From Solibacillus sp. FSL H8-0538 (GTDB lineage: Bacteria > Bacillota > Bacilli > Bacillales_A > Planococcaceae): a stretch of 64,000 nt of DNA. Shown here one piece after another: positions 8,601 to 15,931 of this stretch. Location of the stretch: NCBI RefSeq assembly GCF_038003525.1, contig NZ_JBBOPI010000001.1:1417001-1481000 (forward strand). The letters are read 5' to 3'. Numbering within the stretch: the stretch's first letter is position 1; each line of letters begins with the position of its first letter. Under the pieces are notes generated by a model. That model worked only from the letters and a program-made list of their open reading frames with translations, had not been told where the DNA came from and did not search any database. A program made the translations under genes and the position numbers.

Positions 8601-9224
8601 TATTACGTTTTACAGCGCGTGTATTACCGCTACCCAGATTTCTTCCGTGAAAGCTATAATCCGTCTACATTTGCTGCTATTCCAGCTCAGGCTGCCCTTG
8701 ATACGGCACTAAAAGAAGTACTGCAGGCATTAAGCTTTGACTTTGCACAAGAACTGCGTGTAACAAATTTCCGCTTAGCACAGTTTGTACAAAAGAAAAT
8801 GACAGAGCGTTTTAAGGAAGATGTACGAGCTTTAAAAGAATATAACCAAAGCTTCTCATTCCTTGCATATGAAGGTGAAGAGCCAAGCTTACTGGACTTT
8901 ATCGGGCCATTTACGAGTCGCGAACCGTATGTGGGCGTTAAATCCCGTTTCAAAAATGTGAAGGCATTCTTTGAAAAAAATGAAAAAGAACAATTAAAAG
9001 AAGCGCTTGAGCAACTAACAAAGCCAGACGCACAAAACTATTTAGATGTTGAAAAAGATAAACTCCTAAACTGGGCAACAAATTATATTGCTACAGAGAT
9101 GGAAATGTTAAGGCAGCATGTATTTCAACAGGCGCTTGAGCAAATCGAAACAGAGCGTATGCTACTTCAAGAAGAAAGTCGTTTAGCAGCATGGAAAGAT
9201 ATCTACGCACAACTACAAGCATAG
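5613..9224 (+). CDS. dynA: Double dynamin-like GTPase
   Basis: A 1203-residue bacterial dynamin made of two fused dynamin-like units, like DynA (YpbR) of Bacillus subtilis (about 1190 residues). The P-loops are GHFSAGKSS near residue 52 and GAFSAGKSS near residue 635. G3 motifs are MDTPGVDSTDD and VDTPGADSIN; G4-like motifs are VNQIDKH and VNAIDLA. Long helical stalk segments separate them. Family members tether and fuse membranes at the cytosolic face and help cells survive membrane damage, phage and nisin. The ATG follows AAAGGGG at good spacing. A rhodanese gene follows after 12 bp, probably in the same operon. Confidence 0.93.
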   Translation: MTSLEQKLEHLLQQSAIQYMIYKENHDTERMDKLNLFARKLLQKEYVIGFAGHFSAGKSSMINALSGEDILAASPIPTSANIVKVHKSDEDFAIVYMHHEKPVKFEAGYDFKTVKELSKNGELVSQIEIGHSTSSLPAGVTVMDTPGVDSTDDAHAMSTESALHIADMVFYTMDYNHVQSELNFQFTKQLMKYNPNVYLIVNQIDKHRESELSFEDFKQSVHSSFAAWGVVPKNIFFTSLREADHPNNDFTKVKKIVMDSMEDWQDQLVQTAENTLKKLQHEHENYLIEEKQDRIQTYEEVLAADEWENRADILEQYDKLTRQTELFSFEQWNETFEENRKELLANAVIMPADLRDKLRSYLESKQEGFKVGGLFSAKRKTEEERQRRIEEAYAAYETVVQSQITGHIKSLMKTALKDVGALTEERGGAIDEKSFDIPFTVIEEQVQSGALVTGDAVLNFANRVSEATKRYFIRMTDDWKKEQEAVLQQVANEVSAPVKLKINAMTQKVEAIRHIQEIDAYKNFSDKQMTQASNETRAASKEQYVIWQRAFEQALSEIRPFDESMLAPKVDQVQQYEQQVAATTGTNLSTNIVIAEALKTAQAVGTVQGFKEVASFLTKKVERLQKKDFTIALFGAFSAGKSSFSNALMGERVLPVSPNPTTAAINKIRPVTPEHPHETADVHLKSEAQLLEDIKGSYEAIGLRVTSLKEAFERADEGLAVQLTDERLNVHKSFIRAYSEGYGNFIPQLGTTIRVNRYDFEKYVAQENRSCFVDNIDFYFDSPITRMGVTLVDTPGADSINARHTGVAFDYIRNADAILFITYFNHAFAKADREFLIQLGRVKDAFELDKMFFIVNAIDLAATMNEEEEVKNYVRSELQRFGIRFPRLYGVSSLQALREKQEGNDFQSGLPPFENAFHHFLNDELLGIAVQALHEEVEKTHTRLHDLIAQTKDNLKRKDERLEELALLEKHVRTTYSTINTSMVEADTKQEIDELLYYVLQRVYYRYPDFFRESYNPSTFAAIPAQAALDTALKEVLQALSFDFAQELRVTNFRLAQFVQKKMTERFKEDVRALKEYNQSFSFLAYEGEEPSLLDFIGPFTSREPYVGVKSRFKNVKAFFEKNEKEQLKEALEQLTKPDAQNYLDVEKDKLLNWATNYIATEMEMLRQHVFQQALEQIETERMLLQEESRLAAWKDIYAQLQA

Positions 9225-9236
9225 GGAGGGGTAATA

Positions 9237-10046
9237 ATGACAAAAGTATTTGTAACACCTGATAGGTTAGAAAGAAATGGTCGTTTTATTGATACACGCT
9301 TTGATTTACAAAATCCAATGCAAGGTCAAGCCCTTTATGAAAAATCGCATATAAAAGGGGCGATTTTTTGGAGCTTAGAGCGAGATTTATCAGATATGAA
9401 GAAAAATGGGGGGCGCCATCCATTACCAGAAAAACAGGTGCTCCAAAATTTATTTGAGAAATCTGGACTTTCTTATGATGAAGCAATTTATATTTATGAT
9501 CAAGGCGGTGCACCGTTTGCAACTCGAGCTTGGTGGATATTAAAATATGCAGGCTTTCAGCACGTCTATATTGTGAATGGTGGCTATGAAGGTCTCGTTG
9601 TTGCTGGCTTTGAAACAACGACAGAAGTGCCACATTTCAAAAAAACAGCTTTATCGCTGCAATGGAATGAGGACATTTATGCGAGTCGTTTAGATGTGAA
9701 ACGTATTGTAGAGGGTAAAGAGTTCGCAACATTACTGGATGCGCGTGCTGCCGGCCGTTACAGAGGCGAATTTGAACCGCTTGATCCGGTAGCTGGGCAT
9801 ATCCCAACTGCGAAAAACTTTGACTGGGAGCAACTTAAAGATGGTAAACAATTAGTTGCTAATAAAGAGCTTCTTAATAAAGTGTCCAAGGATGAAGAAA
9901 TTGTTGTGTACTGTGGCTCTGGCGTTACAGCTACACCTGTGTATACAATTTTAACGGAAGCCGGCTATAAAAATATTCGATTATTTGTGGGCGGGTATAG
10001 TGAATGGGTTGCAAATTATGAAGTAGAAGTTGGCGAAAATCTTTAA
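9237..10046 (+). CDS. Two-domain sulfurtransferase (3-mercaptopyruvate/thiosulfate type)
   Basis: A 269-residue tandem rhodanese. The N-terminal inactive domain contains YDQGGAPFATRAWWILKYAG and the C-terminal active domain carries the loop VVYCGSGVTA with nucleophile Cys226. The CGSGVTA loop is the form usual in 3-mercaptopyruvate sulfurtransferases, but thiosulfate use cannot be excluded. The interdomain segment GRYRGEFEPLDPVAGHIPTA is also typical. GGGAGGGG ribosome site. It sits 12 bp after dynA and is followed by a strong terminator, so the pair forms an operon; a functional link between the two is not evident. Confidence 0.9.
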   Translation: MTKVFVTPDRLERNGRFIDTRFDLQNPMQGQALYEKSHIKGAIFWSLERDLSDMKKNGGRHPLPEKQVLQNLFEKSGLSYDEAIYIYDQGGAPFATRAWWILKYAGFQHVYIVNGGYEGLVVAGFETTTEVPHFKKTALSLQWNEDIYASRLDVKRIVEGKEFATLLDARAAGRYRGEFEPLDPVAGHIPTAKNFDWEQLKDGKQLVANKELLNKVSKDEEIVVYCGSGVTATPVYTILTEAGYKNIRLFVGGYSEWVANYEVEVGENL

Positions 10047-10064
10047 ATAAATAGTTTAAGTGAG

Positions 10065-10100
10065 AACACAGTGTAAGTGAGAAACTTACGCTGTGTTTTT
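10065..10100 (+). terminator. Intrinsic terminator of the dynA-sulfurtransferase operon
   Basis: Stem aacacagtgtaagt / acttacgctgtgtt with one mismatch, GAGA-type loop, then T5. Confidence 0.85.
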
Positions 10101-10194
10101 GATTTTAAGTATTTTTTCAAATTAATAATGAATTGCTATTCATTTAATGCTATGATGCGAATATAGTATTTTTTCGTATAAAGGAGTGAATTAA

Positions 10195-11004
10195 GTGTTA
10201 TTTAAGAAAAAATTCAACGAAAATAAAATTGGTAACATCCGTTTAGGGAATGGTTCAATACAATTTCAAAGGATTCGATTGAATGTGTATAGTTTCGAGG
10301 TTGATGGGGTGTTAATAGATGCCGGAGCACATTCACTCCTCCAGCAGTTTAAGCCGTTTTTTTCAGAGGCAGATGTGGACCAGGTAATAATTACACATTA
10401 CCATGAGGATCATACGGGCTGTGCAAAGTATTTACAGGATACTTACGGCTACCCAGTTTATATGAATGAAATGACGATTCCTGAGTGTCAGCTGAAGGCT
10501 GATTATCCGTTGTACCGCAAATTATTTTGGGGTGCGCGCCCGGCATTTGGTGCTCAGCCAATTGGTAAGACGTTTGAGTCGCGCAGCGCAACATGGGATG
10601 TCATTGACACACCAGGGCACGCAAAAGATCATCTGGCTTTTTTAAATCGTGAAACAGGTCAATTATTTACGGGTGATTTATACGTCTCGCCAAAAACAAA
10701 AGTCATTTTACGAGAGGAAAGTGTGCCGACGATTATTGATTCACTTGAGCGCGTATTAACATTTGATTTTGAAGAGGCTTTTTGCTGTCACGCGGGCTAT
10801 ATTGAAAATGGGCGACAGGCGCTTACGAACAAACTTGATTATTTACTAGAGCTACAGCATCGCGTCCAAGGACTACGTGCGGAAGGCTTAAGTGAAAATG
10901 AAATTCATGAGCAGCTATTTAGTAAAAAGTATCCGATTACGCGTGTGTCATTTGGTGAATGGGATTCGAAGCACATTGTCGCATCTATATTAAAAAATGG
11001 CTAA
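10195..11004 (+). CDS. Metallo-beta-lactamase-fold hydrolase
   Basis: A 269-residue cytosolic MBL-fold protein. The zinc-binding signature is THYHEDHTGCAKY, with the later ligands in DTPGHAKDHLAF, FTGDLYVS and the C-terminal CCHAGYI. The helical C-terminal extension after residue 215 resembles the substrate-capping helices of MBL hydrolases. The start is GTG, with AAAGGAG 7 nt upstream. Single-gene unit between two terminators. Substrate unknown; close relatives include glyoxalase II-like and quinolone-sensing-type hydrolases. Confidence 0.85.
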   Translation: MLFKKKFNENKIGNIRLGNGSIQFQRIRLNVYSFEVDGVLIDAGAHSLLQQFKPFFSEADVDQVIITHYHEDHTGCAKYLQDTYGYPVYMNEMTIPECQLKADYPLYRKLFWGARPAFGAQPIGKTFESRSATWDVIDTPGHAKDHLAFLNRETGQLFTGDLYVSPKTKVILREESVPTIIDSLERVLTFDFEEAFCCHAGYIENGRQALTNKLDYLLELQHRVQGLRAEGLSENEIHEQLFSKKYPITRVSFGEWDSKHIVASILKNG

Positions 11005-11059
11005 GTTGTAATGCTAAACTTCTAGAATTTACTAACTAAATAGAGAGAAATAATTGCCT

Positions 11060-11089
11060 AAACGAGACTTTTATGAAAGTCTCGTTTTT
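11060..11089 (+). terminator. Intrinsic terminator after the MBL gene
   Basis: Perfect 11-bp stem aacgagacttt / aaagtctcgtt with a 4-nt loop followed by a T run. Confidence 0.9.
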
Positions 11090-11118
11090 ACATTGTTAAA
11101 TAAAGGATGAAAATAAAA

Positions 11119-11167
11119 TTTACAATTTCTTAACATTATTAATCCATTGTAAAGATTATCGTATGAT
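11119..11167 (+). promoter_or_regulatory. Possible PhoP-box promoter ahead of the DUF47/Pit operon
   Basis: TTTACA and TTAACA are spaced exactly 11 bp apart, with a weaker third unit AATCCA at the next 11-bp step, then a TATGAT 16 bp further on. B. subtilis PhoP binds TT(A/T/C)A(C/T)A direct repeats at 11-bp period, and the gene downstream is a phosphate transporter, which makes the match meaningful. It remains unproven; a second, ordinary promoter lies closer to the gene. The 412-bp gap otherwise holds the terminator listed above and AT-rich DNA. Confidence 0.35.
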
Positions 11168-11342
11168 TAAAAAAGAATAAAGAACCCTCGTTTTTGTTAA
11201 AAAAACCGAAATAGTTGCAAAAAATAATGAAATATTGTATTTTTTTAATATTCGGTTATTATTTCTCGGCCAAATATGTAAAAAATGTGTCGAAATTTAA
11301 ATTACACGAATGTAAAGGTTTTAATATGTACGTAAAAAAATA

Positions 11343-11372
11343 TTGATAGCTTTGAAAACAGGATGCTATGAT
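11343..11372 (+). promoter_or_regulatory. Sigma-A-type promoter for the DUF47/Pit operon
   Basis: TTGATA, 18-bp spacer, TATGAT, placed 45 bp before the DUF47 start codon. Spacing is one above the optimum. Confidence 0.45.
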
Positions 11373-11416
11373 GGCGTAGATTCATAAAACATTTATCTTC
11401 AGGAGGATTTACATCA

Positions 11417-12037
11417 ATGTTTAGTTCAAAAAAATCAGACCCATTTTTCGAATCACTTTTAACTATCGCGAAAAATGTTCAACAAGGCGTAAATTATGCA
11501 TATGAATGCAAAATTGAAAATGTTTCAGATTTAAAACAAATCTCTGTTAATATGAAATCTTATGAGACAGCGGGCGATAAACTAATTCACGAGCTAATCG
11601 TTATGTTAAATCAATCATTTATGACACCTATTGAGCGTGAAGATATTTTAGATTTAGCAATTAAATTAGATGATGTGTTAGATGGTATTGAAAACACACT
11701 TGCGCATTTTGAAATGTACTCTTTTATAGAAGTTAATGAGGCGATGCGTCAATTCTTACATTTTATTATGATGAGCGTGGATGAAGCAGTAAAAGCAATG
11801 GAATTGTTAAACCGAAAAGATTTACTGGGTATGCGTAAGCACGCGATCTTAATAAAAAATTATGAGCGCGAATGTGATGAAATTTTCCGTTCTTCAATTA
11901 CACAGCTATTCCAAACTGAAAAAGATCCAATTCGTTTAATTATTTTTAAAGACATTTACGAACAATTTGAAGAAATTGCTGACTACTGTCAAAATGTAGC
12001 AAATACAATTGAAACAATTATTATGCGTAACGCATAA
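11417..12037 (+). CDS. DUF47 / PhoU-like protein, Pit accessory factor
   Basis: A 206-residue, almost entirely helical cytosolic protein. It has the PhoU-like double three-helix pattern: metal-binding-like ExxxD clusters YETAGDKLIHEL and LAIKLDDVLDGIENT, and a second set KNYERECDEIFR and IYEQFEEIADYCQNVANTIE. DUF47 proteins are encoded next to Pit-type phosphate transporters and are thought to modulate them. Here the transporter starts 18 bp downstream. AGGAGG ribosome site 9 nt before the ATG. Confidence 0.9.
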   Translation: MFSSKKSDPFFESLLTIAKNVQQGVNYAYECKIENVSDLKQISVNMKSYETAGDKLIHELIVMLNQSFMTPIEREDILDLAIKLDDVLDGIENTLAHFEMYSFIEVNEAMRQFLHFIMMSVDEAVKAMELLNRKDLLGMRKHAILIKNYERECDEIFRSSITQLFQTEKDPIRLIIFKDIYEQFEEIADYCQNVANTIETIIMRNA

Positions 12038-12055
12038 TAACATAAGGAGTAAGTT

Positions 12056-13072
12056 ATGGATACGCTATTAATAATTACGGTTTTAGTCGTCATTTTTGCC
12101 TTAGCATTTGACTTTATTAACGGTTTCCACGATACAGCCAATGCCATTGCGACGTCCGTGTCAACGCGTGCGTTAAAGCCGCGAGTTGCAGTGCTGATGG
12201 CTGCGATTATGAATTTCGTTGGTGCAATTACATTCGTTGGGGTTGCAAAGGCAATCGCTAGTGACATTGTTGACCCATTCTCTTTAAATGCATTTGAAGG
12301 GGATACAACAGGGTCTGTCGTTATTTTAGCAGCCTTATGCTCAGCGATTACATGGAATTTACTAACTTGGTATTTTGGAATTCCATCAAGTTCATCTCAT
12401 ACGCTAATTGGCTCTATCGCAGGAGCAGCGGTGGCATCAGCTGGGATAAATATTTTAAATTACGACGGCTTCTTAAAAATCTTACAGGCGCTCATTATTT
12501 CACCAATTTTAGCGTTAACAGTAGGTTTCCTGGTGATGAAGCTATTTAAAGTGTTATTTAAAAAATCTCCACTTTATGCAACAACGAAAGGCTTCCGTTT
12601 AATGCAAATTGCGACAGCGGCACTTCAATCGTTTACGCATGGTACGAATGATGCACAAAAGGCGATGGGGATTATTACAATGGCATTAATCGCGGCAAAC
12701 TGGCAGTCAACGGATGAAGTACAGGGCTGGGTTCGTATTGCCTGTGCCCTAGCAATGGGTCTAGGAACGTCAATTGGTGGTTATAAAATTATCAAAACAG
12801 TTGGCGGTAAAATTATGAAAATCCGTCCGATAAACGGTGTAGCAGCAGATTTAACTTCTGCATCAATTATTTTCGGTGCAACTGTTATTGCGCTTCCAGT
12901 TTCAACAACGCACGTAATTTCTTCCGCGATCATGGGTGTTGGTGCTGCACAGCGAGTTAAAGGCGTAAAATGGGGCACAGCACGTAAAATCATCATTACA
13001 TGGTTTATCACTCTACCAATTTCAGCATTAATGGCTGGTTTATTCTATTTCTTATTACAATTAATTTTTTAA
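12056..13072 (+). CDS. pit: Inorganic phosphate transporter, Pit family
   Basis: A 338-residue polytopic membrane protein of the PiT/PHO4 family, which imports metal-phosphate with H+ or Na+. The family signature appears twice in inverted halves: FDFINGFHDTANAIATSVST near residue 22 and QSFTHGTNDAQKAMGIITMAL near residue 195. GIPSSSSHTLIGSIAGAAVA and ALPVSTTHVISSAIMGVG form the repeated Ser/Thr-His helices. Ten to eleven TM segments are predicted by hydrophobicity. Second gene of the DUF47-pit operon, AAGGAG ribosome site. Confidence 0.95.
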   Translation: MDTLLIITVLVVIFALAFDFINGFHDTANAIATSVSTRALKPRVAVLMAAIMNFVGAITFVGVAKAIASDIVDPFSLNAFEGDTTGSVVILAALCSAITWNLLTWYFGIPSSSSHTLIGSIAGAAVASAGINILNYDGFLKILQALIISPILALTVGFLVMKLFKVLFKKSPLYATTKGFRLMQIATAALQSFTHGTNDAQKAMGIITMALIAANWQSTDEVQGWVRIACALAMGLGTSIGGYKIIKTVGGKIMKIRPINGVAADLTSASIIFGATVIALPVSTTHVISSAIMGVGAAQRVKGVKWGTARKIIITWFITLPISALMAGLFYFLLQLIF

Positions 13073-13101
13073 TCACAAAGAAAAGTTTAATTCAAAAAAA
13101 A

Positions 13102-13128
13102 GGCTTACTTCAAAATTTGAAGTAGGCC
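13102..13128. terminator. Bidirectional terminator between pit and the protease gene
   Basis: ggcttacttcaaa / tttgaagtaggcc stem with one mismatch, an A-rich left flank and T-containing right flank. It separates convergent genes and can serve both. Confidence 0.75.
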
Positions 13129-13138
13129 ATTTACTGTT

Positions 13139-13960
13139 TTAAGGGGTAAATTGTTCAGGTAGACGCGTTAATAATTCATCAACCGGTATAAATAAGCCGA
13201 CACGACCGAAATCGTTACGTTTTCCTGTCGCAAACACAACACCAATTACAACGCCATCTTTATTAATTACCGGGCTTCCGCTATTGCCTTTATATACAGG
13301 CGCATCCATCATGATAATGTCCGTTTGAATATCACTTGCTGTCGAATAGTCAAGCACAGTGCCTTCATTTGCTATGCCGGTGAAGTAGAGTGGATTACCG
13401 ATAAAATAAACCGCCTCATCTCGTTCAAAGGATGCTTCCTCTGCCAACTCTAAATAGGGGAATTCGGTGGTACCTTCCACTTTTAAAATTGCTAAATCCA
13501 CTTCCTCATATGCCGCAATCACCTGCGCTTCGTAAAGACCGTCATTAGGAAACACGACAGTAACGGATAAAGCGTCTTCAATGACATGCTCATTCGTAAT
13601 AATATAGCCATCATCAGAAATGGCAAAACCAGTTCCCTTACTAGAGTCGGTTGAAACAGTAACCACCGCCTTTTTATACATTTGGATATCTTCCTGTGTT
13701 GAAAGTTTGGAGGATGCTTGTAAAAAATCTATGGCAGGAATCGAATACATATTAAAAATGATGGCGAATGTATTAAAAATAAGTGTTAATGCCATTAACC
13801 ATACTGCAATTTTTACTATAGGGCGCGTTTTTTTAGGAGCAGGAGTGCCGTTTAGGCGGCGTTGTTTTGCCTCAGCTAGTGCCTTTTCCTTCTCCTGCAA
13901 AACAAGCTCGAGAAACTCTTCTTCGGTTAGTTCATCTAGTGTATTTGGTTTGTTGTTCAA
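13139..13960 (-). CDS. Membrane-anchored trypsin-like serine protease, HtrA/S1C family, no PDZ
   Basis: A 273-residue protein: a charged cytosolic N-terminus (EEEFLELVLQEKEKALAEAKQRR), one TM helix (PIVKIAVWLMALTLIFNTFA), then an extracytoplasmic trypsin fold. The triad is visible: His in DGYIITNEHVIEDA, Asp in EVDLAILKVEG, Ser in YKGNSGSPVINKDG. It ends shortly after the protease domain, so the PDZ domain of HtrA/DegP is absent. The TTG start is chosen because GGGGG lies 8 nt before it; the ATG five codons upstream has no ribosome site. Likely a surface quality-control or signalling protease. Confidence 0.85.
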   Translation of the reverse strand: MNNKPNTLDELTEEEFLELVLQEKEKALAEAKQRRLNGTPAPKKTRPIVKIAVWLMALTLIFNTFAIIFNMYSIPAIDFLQASSKLSTQEDIQMYKKAVVTVSTDSSKGTGFAISDDGYIITNEHVIEDALSVTVVFPNDGLYEAQVIAAYEEVDLAILKVEGTTEFPYLELAEEASFERDEAVYFIGNPLYFTGIANEGTVLDYSTASDIQTDIIMMDAPVYKGNSGSPVINKDGVVIGVVFATGKRNDFGRVGLFIPVDELLTRLPEQFTP

Positions 13961-14489
13961 GTTAGAAACCCCCATTTCATTAAGTGTAATGGAAATGAGA
14001 CAGGTGACGCAATGAATTGTTCCGTTTTTAGGTAAGGATTATAGGAATTTAAATATGAGCTAATCATTATAAATATAGAAATTGAGATGGTAAGGGTGGA
14101 AAATTTCCATCCTTTTTAGATGTGAATTTCATTAATGGTTTAAAAGAGTTCGACTTTCCTTGTTGAATTTATGGGAATATTTAGGAGAAACTAATAAAGT
14201 ATGAAAAAAATTTGTCAAACTTTAATTTTAGTCAATTTAAAAGAAGCAGTAAAAGTTTGTGAAAAAAATCATATATACTTCAAGAAAATGATACGTGCAA
14301 TTATTCACATTATAAAGCTTTGTTATAATAGTATTCTTGTATTATGATAGAGCGTAAAAAACTATTTTAATATAGTTAAGAAATGAGAAAAATCAGTTTT
14401 TTTTCTTAAAAAAAATGGCGAAATTCCAATTAAAAACCGCGTCAAATAAAGGTTTTTTGATTTTTTATATAAAATCTAGAATGTTATTG

Positions 14490-14518
14490 TTGACTTTATT
14501 TTAGTGAAGCAATATGAT
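14490..14518 (+). promoter_or_regulatory. Sigma-A promoter of the malic enzyme gene
   Basis: TTGACT, exactly 17 bp, TATGAT, with the start codon about 48 bp after the -10. This is the best promoter in the 605-bp gap between divergent genes. The rest of the gap (13961-14489) is very AT-rich; I see no gene, and only weak further promoter-like hexamers. Confidence 0.7.
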
Positions 14519-14565
14519 ACTGGAATATAAAGAAAGTTAGAGTTTTTTCGAAAGGGTGGGTTAAA

Positions 14566-15780
14566 ATGGATTTAATGAAAAAGTCGTTAGAAATGCACGA
14601 ACAGTACGGGGGTAAAATGGAAATTCGATCAAAGGTGCCAGTACAGGATACGTATGATTTAAGTTTAGCGTATTCGCCAGGGGTGGCAGCACCTTGTTTA
14701 GAAATCGAAAAAAATCCTTCAAAAGTTTATGATTACACAATGAAGGGCAATTTAGTTGCAATTGTAACAGATGGTACAGCCGTTCTTGGACTTGGTGATA
14801 TCGGCCCAGAAGCAGCACTCCCTGTAATGGAAGGGAAGGCACTATTACTAAAACGCTTTGCTAATGTGGATGCTGTACCGATTTGTTTAAATACAAAAAA
14901 TGTAGAAGAAATCGTTCAAACTGTGAAAATGATTGCTCCTACATTTGGAGCTATTAATCTAGAAGATATTTCTGCACCGCGCTGCTTCGAAATTGAAGAT
15001 CGTTTACGTGCTGAATGTGGCATTCCTGTATTCCATGATGATCAGCATGGTACAGCAATCGTTGTTGGCGCTGGCCTAATTAATGCCATTAAAATTGTGA
15101 AAAAAGAAATACCGGACATGAAAGTTGTTATTAACGGGGCGGGAGCTGCCGGTATTGCGATTTTACGTATTTTAATTCAATTAGGTTACACAAATATTGT
15201 AATGTGTGATACAAAAGGAATTATTTATACAGGTCGTCCAGAAGGTATGAATCCAATAAAAGAAGGCGTTGCACATTTAACAAATCCGCATAACTTACGT
15301 GGTAGTTTAACTGATGCACTAGTAGACGCAGATGTCTTTATCGGCGTATCTATAGCCAACCTTTTAACAGAAGAGCATATTAAATCAATGGCTAAAGATC
15401 CAATTGTATTTGCACTTGCGAACCCTAACCCAGAAATTACACCTGAGAACGCAAAAAAATGGGGCGTTCGTATTATTGGAACAGGTCGTTCAGATCATCC
15501 AAACCAAATTAATAATATGCTTGCCTTCCCGGGGATTTTCCGCGGTGCATTAGATGTTCGTGCAACGGATATTAATGAAACAATGAAACTTGCTGCTGTA
15601 GAAGCAATCGCATCACTAGTTACAGAAAAAGAATTAAGTGAGGACTTTATCATCCCTGGCTCAATGGATGAGCGCGTAGCAGGCGTTGTGGCAAAAGCAG
15701 TAGGTTCTGCAGCAATTGACACAGGTGTATCGGTGTTATTTCAACAACCAGTAGCTAAGAACAATATAATAGCTATCTAA
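14566..15780 (+). CDS. Malic enzyme (NAD(P)-dependent, decarboxylating)
   Basis: A 404-residue enzyme converting malate to pyruvate and CO2. The N-terminal signature DLSLAYSPGVAAPCLEI, the catalytic Tyr/Lys regions (YTMKGNLVAIVTDGTAVLGLGDIGPEAALPVMEGK in pieces), and the metal-binding FHDDQHGTAIV are all present. The Rossmann motif VVINGAGAAGIAIL follows, then FALANPNPEITP. It is the short bacterial form, like B. subtilis YtsJ (about 410 residues). Cofactor preference is not certain from sequence. Monocistronic, with its own promoter and terminator. Confidence 0.95.
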   Translation: MDLMKKSLEMHEQYGGKMEIRSKVPVQDTYDLSLAYSPGVAAPCLEIEKNPSKVYDYTMKGNLVAIVTDGTAVLGLGDIGPEAALPVMEGKALLLKRFANVDAVPICLNTKNVEEIVQTVKMIAPTFGAINLEDISAPRCFEIEDRLRAECGIPVFHDDQHGTAIVVGAGLINAIKIVKKEIPDMKVVINGAGAAGIAILRILIQLGYTNIVMCDTKGIIYTGRPEGMNPIKEGVAHLTNPHNLRGSLTDALVDADVFIGVSIANLLTEEHIKSMAKDPIVFALANPNPEITPENAKKWGVRIIGTGRSDHPNQINNMLAFPGIFRGALDVRATDINETMKLAAVEAIASLVTEKELSEDFIIPGSMDERVAGVVAKAVGSAAIDTGVSVLFQQPVAKNNIIAI

Positions 15781-15790
15781 ATGAACGTGA

Positions 15791-15827
15791 AACGATCGCG
15801 CCTTATGAAAAGGTGGCGGTCGTTTTT
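15791..15827 (+). terminator. Intrinsic terminator of the malic enzyme gene
   Basis: aacgatcgcgcctt / aaggtggcggtcgtt stem with a small internal mismatch, ending in T5, 10 bp past the stop codon. Confidence 0.75.
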
Positions 15828-15835
15828 GGTAGATA

Positions 15836-15881
15836 AGAAAGGACAGCATCTCGTACTATTTTGGCCGAGATGTGTCTTTCT
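15836..15881 (+). repeat. Dispersed hairpin repeat, copy B
   Basis: 46 bp: agaaaggacagcatctcg, core tactattttgg, ccgagatgtgtctttct. The arms pair over nearly the full length (CATCTCG/CGAGATG and AGAAAG.ACA/TGTCTTTCT). It lies between the convergent malic enzyme and pepF genes, just after the terminator of the former. It is the most symmetrical of the five copies. Confidence 0.8.
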
Positions 15882-15931
15882 AATTTCTTCACAACCAAAA
15901 AACAGCCCTCACAAGGAGAGCTGCTATAAAA

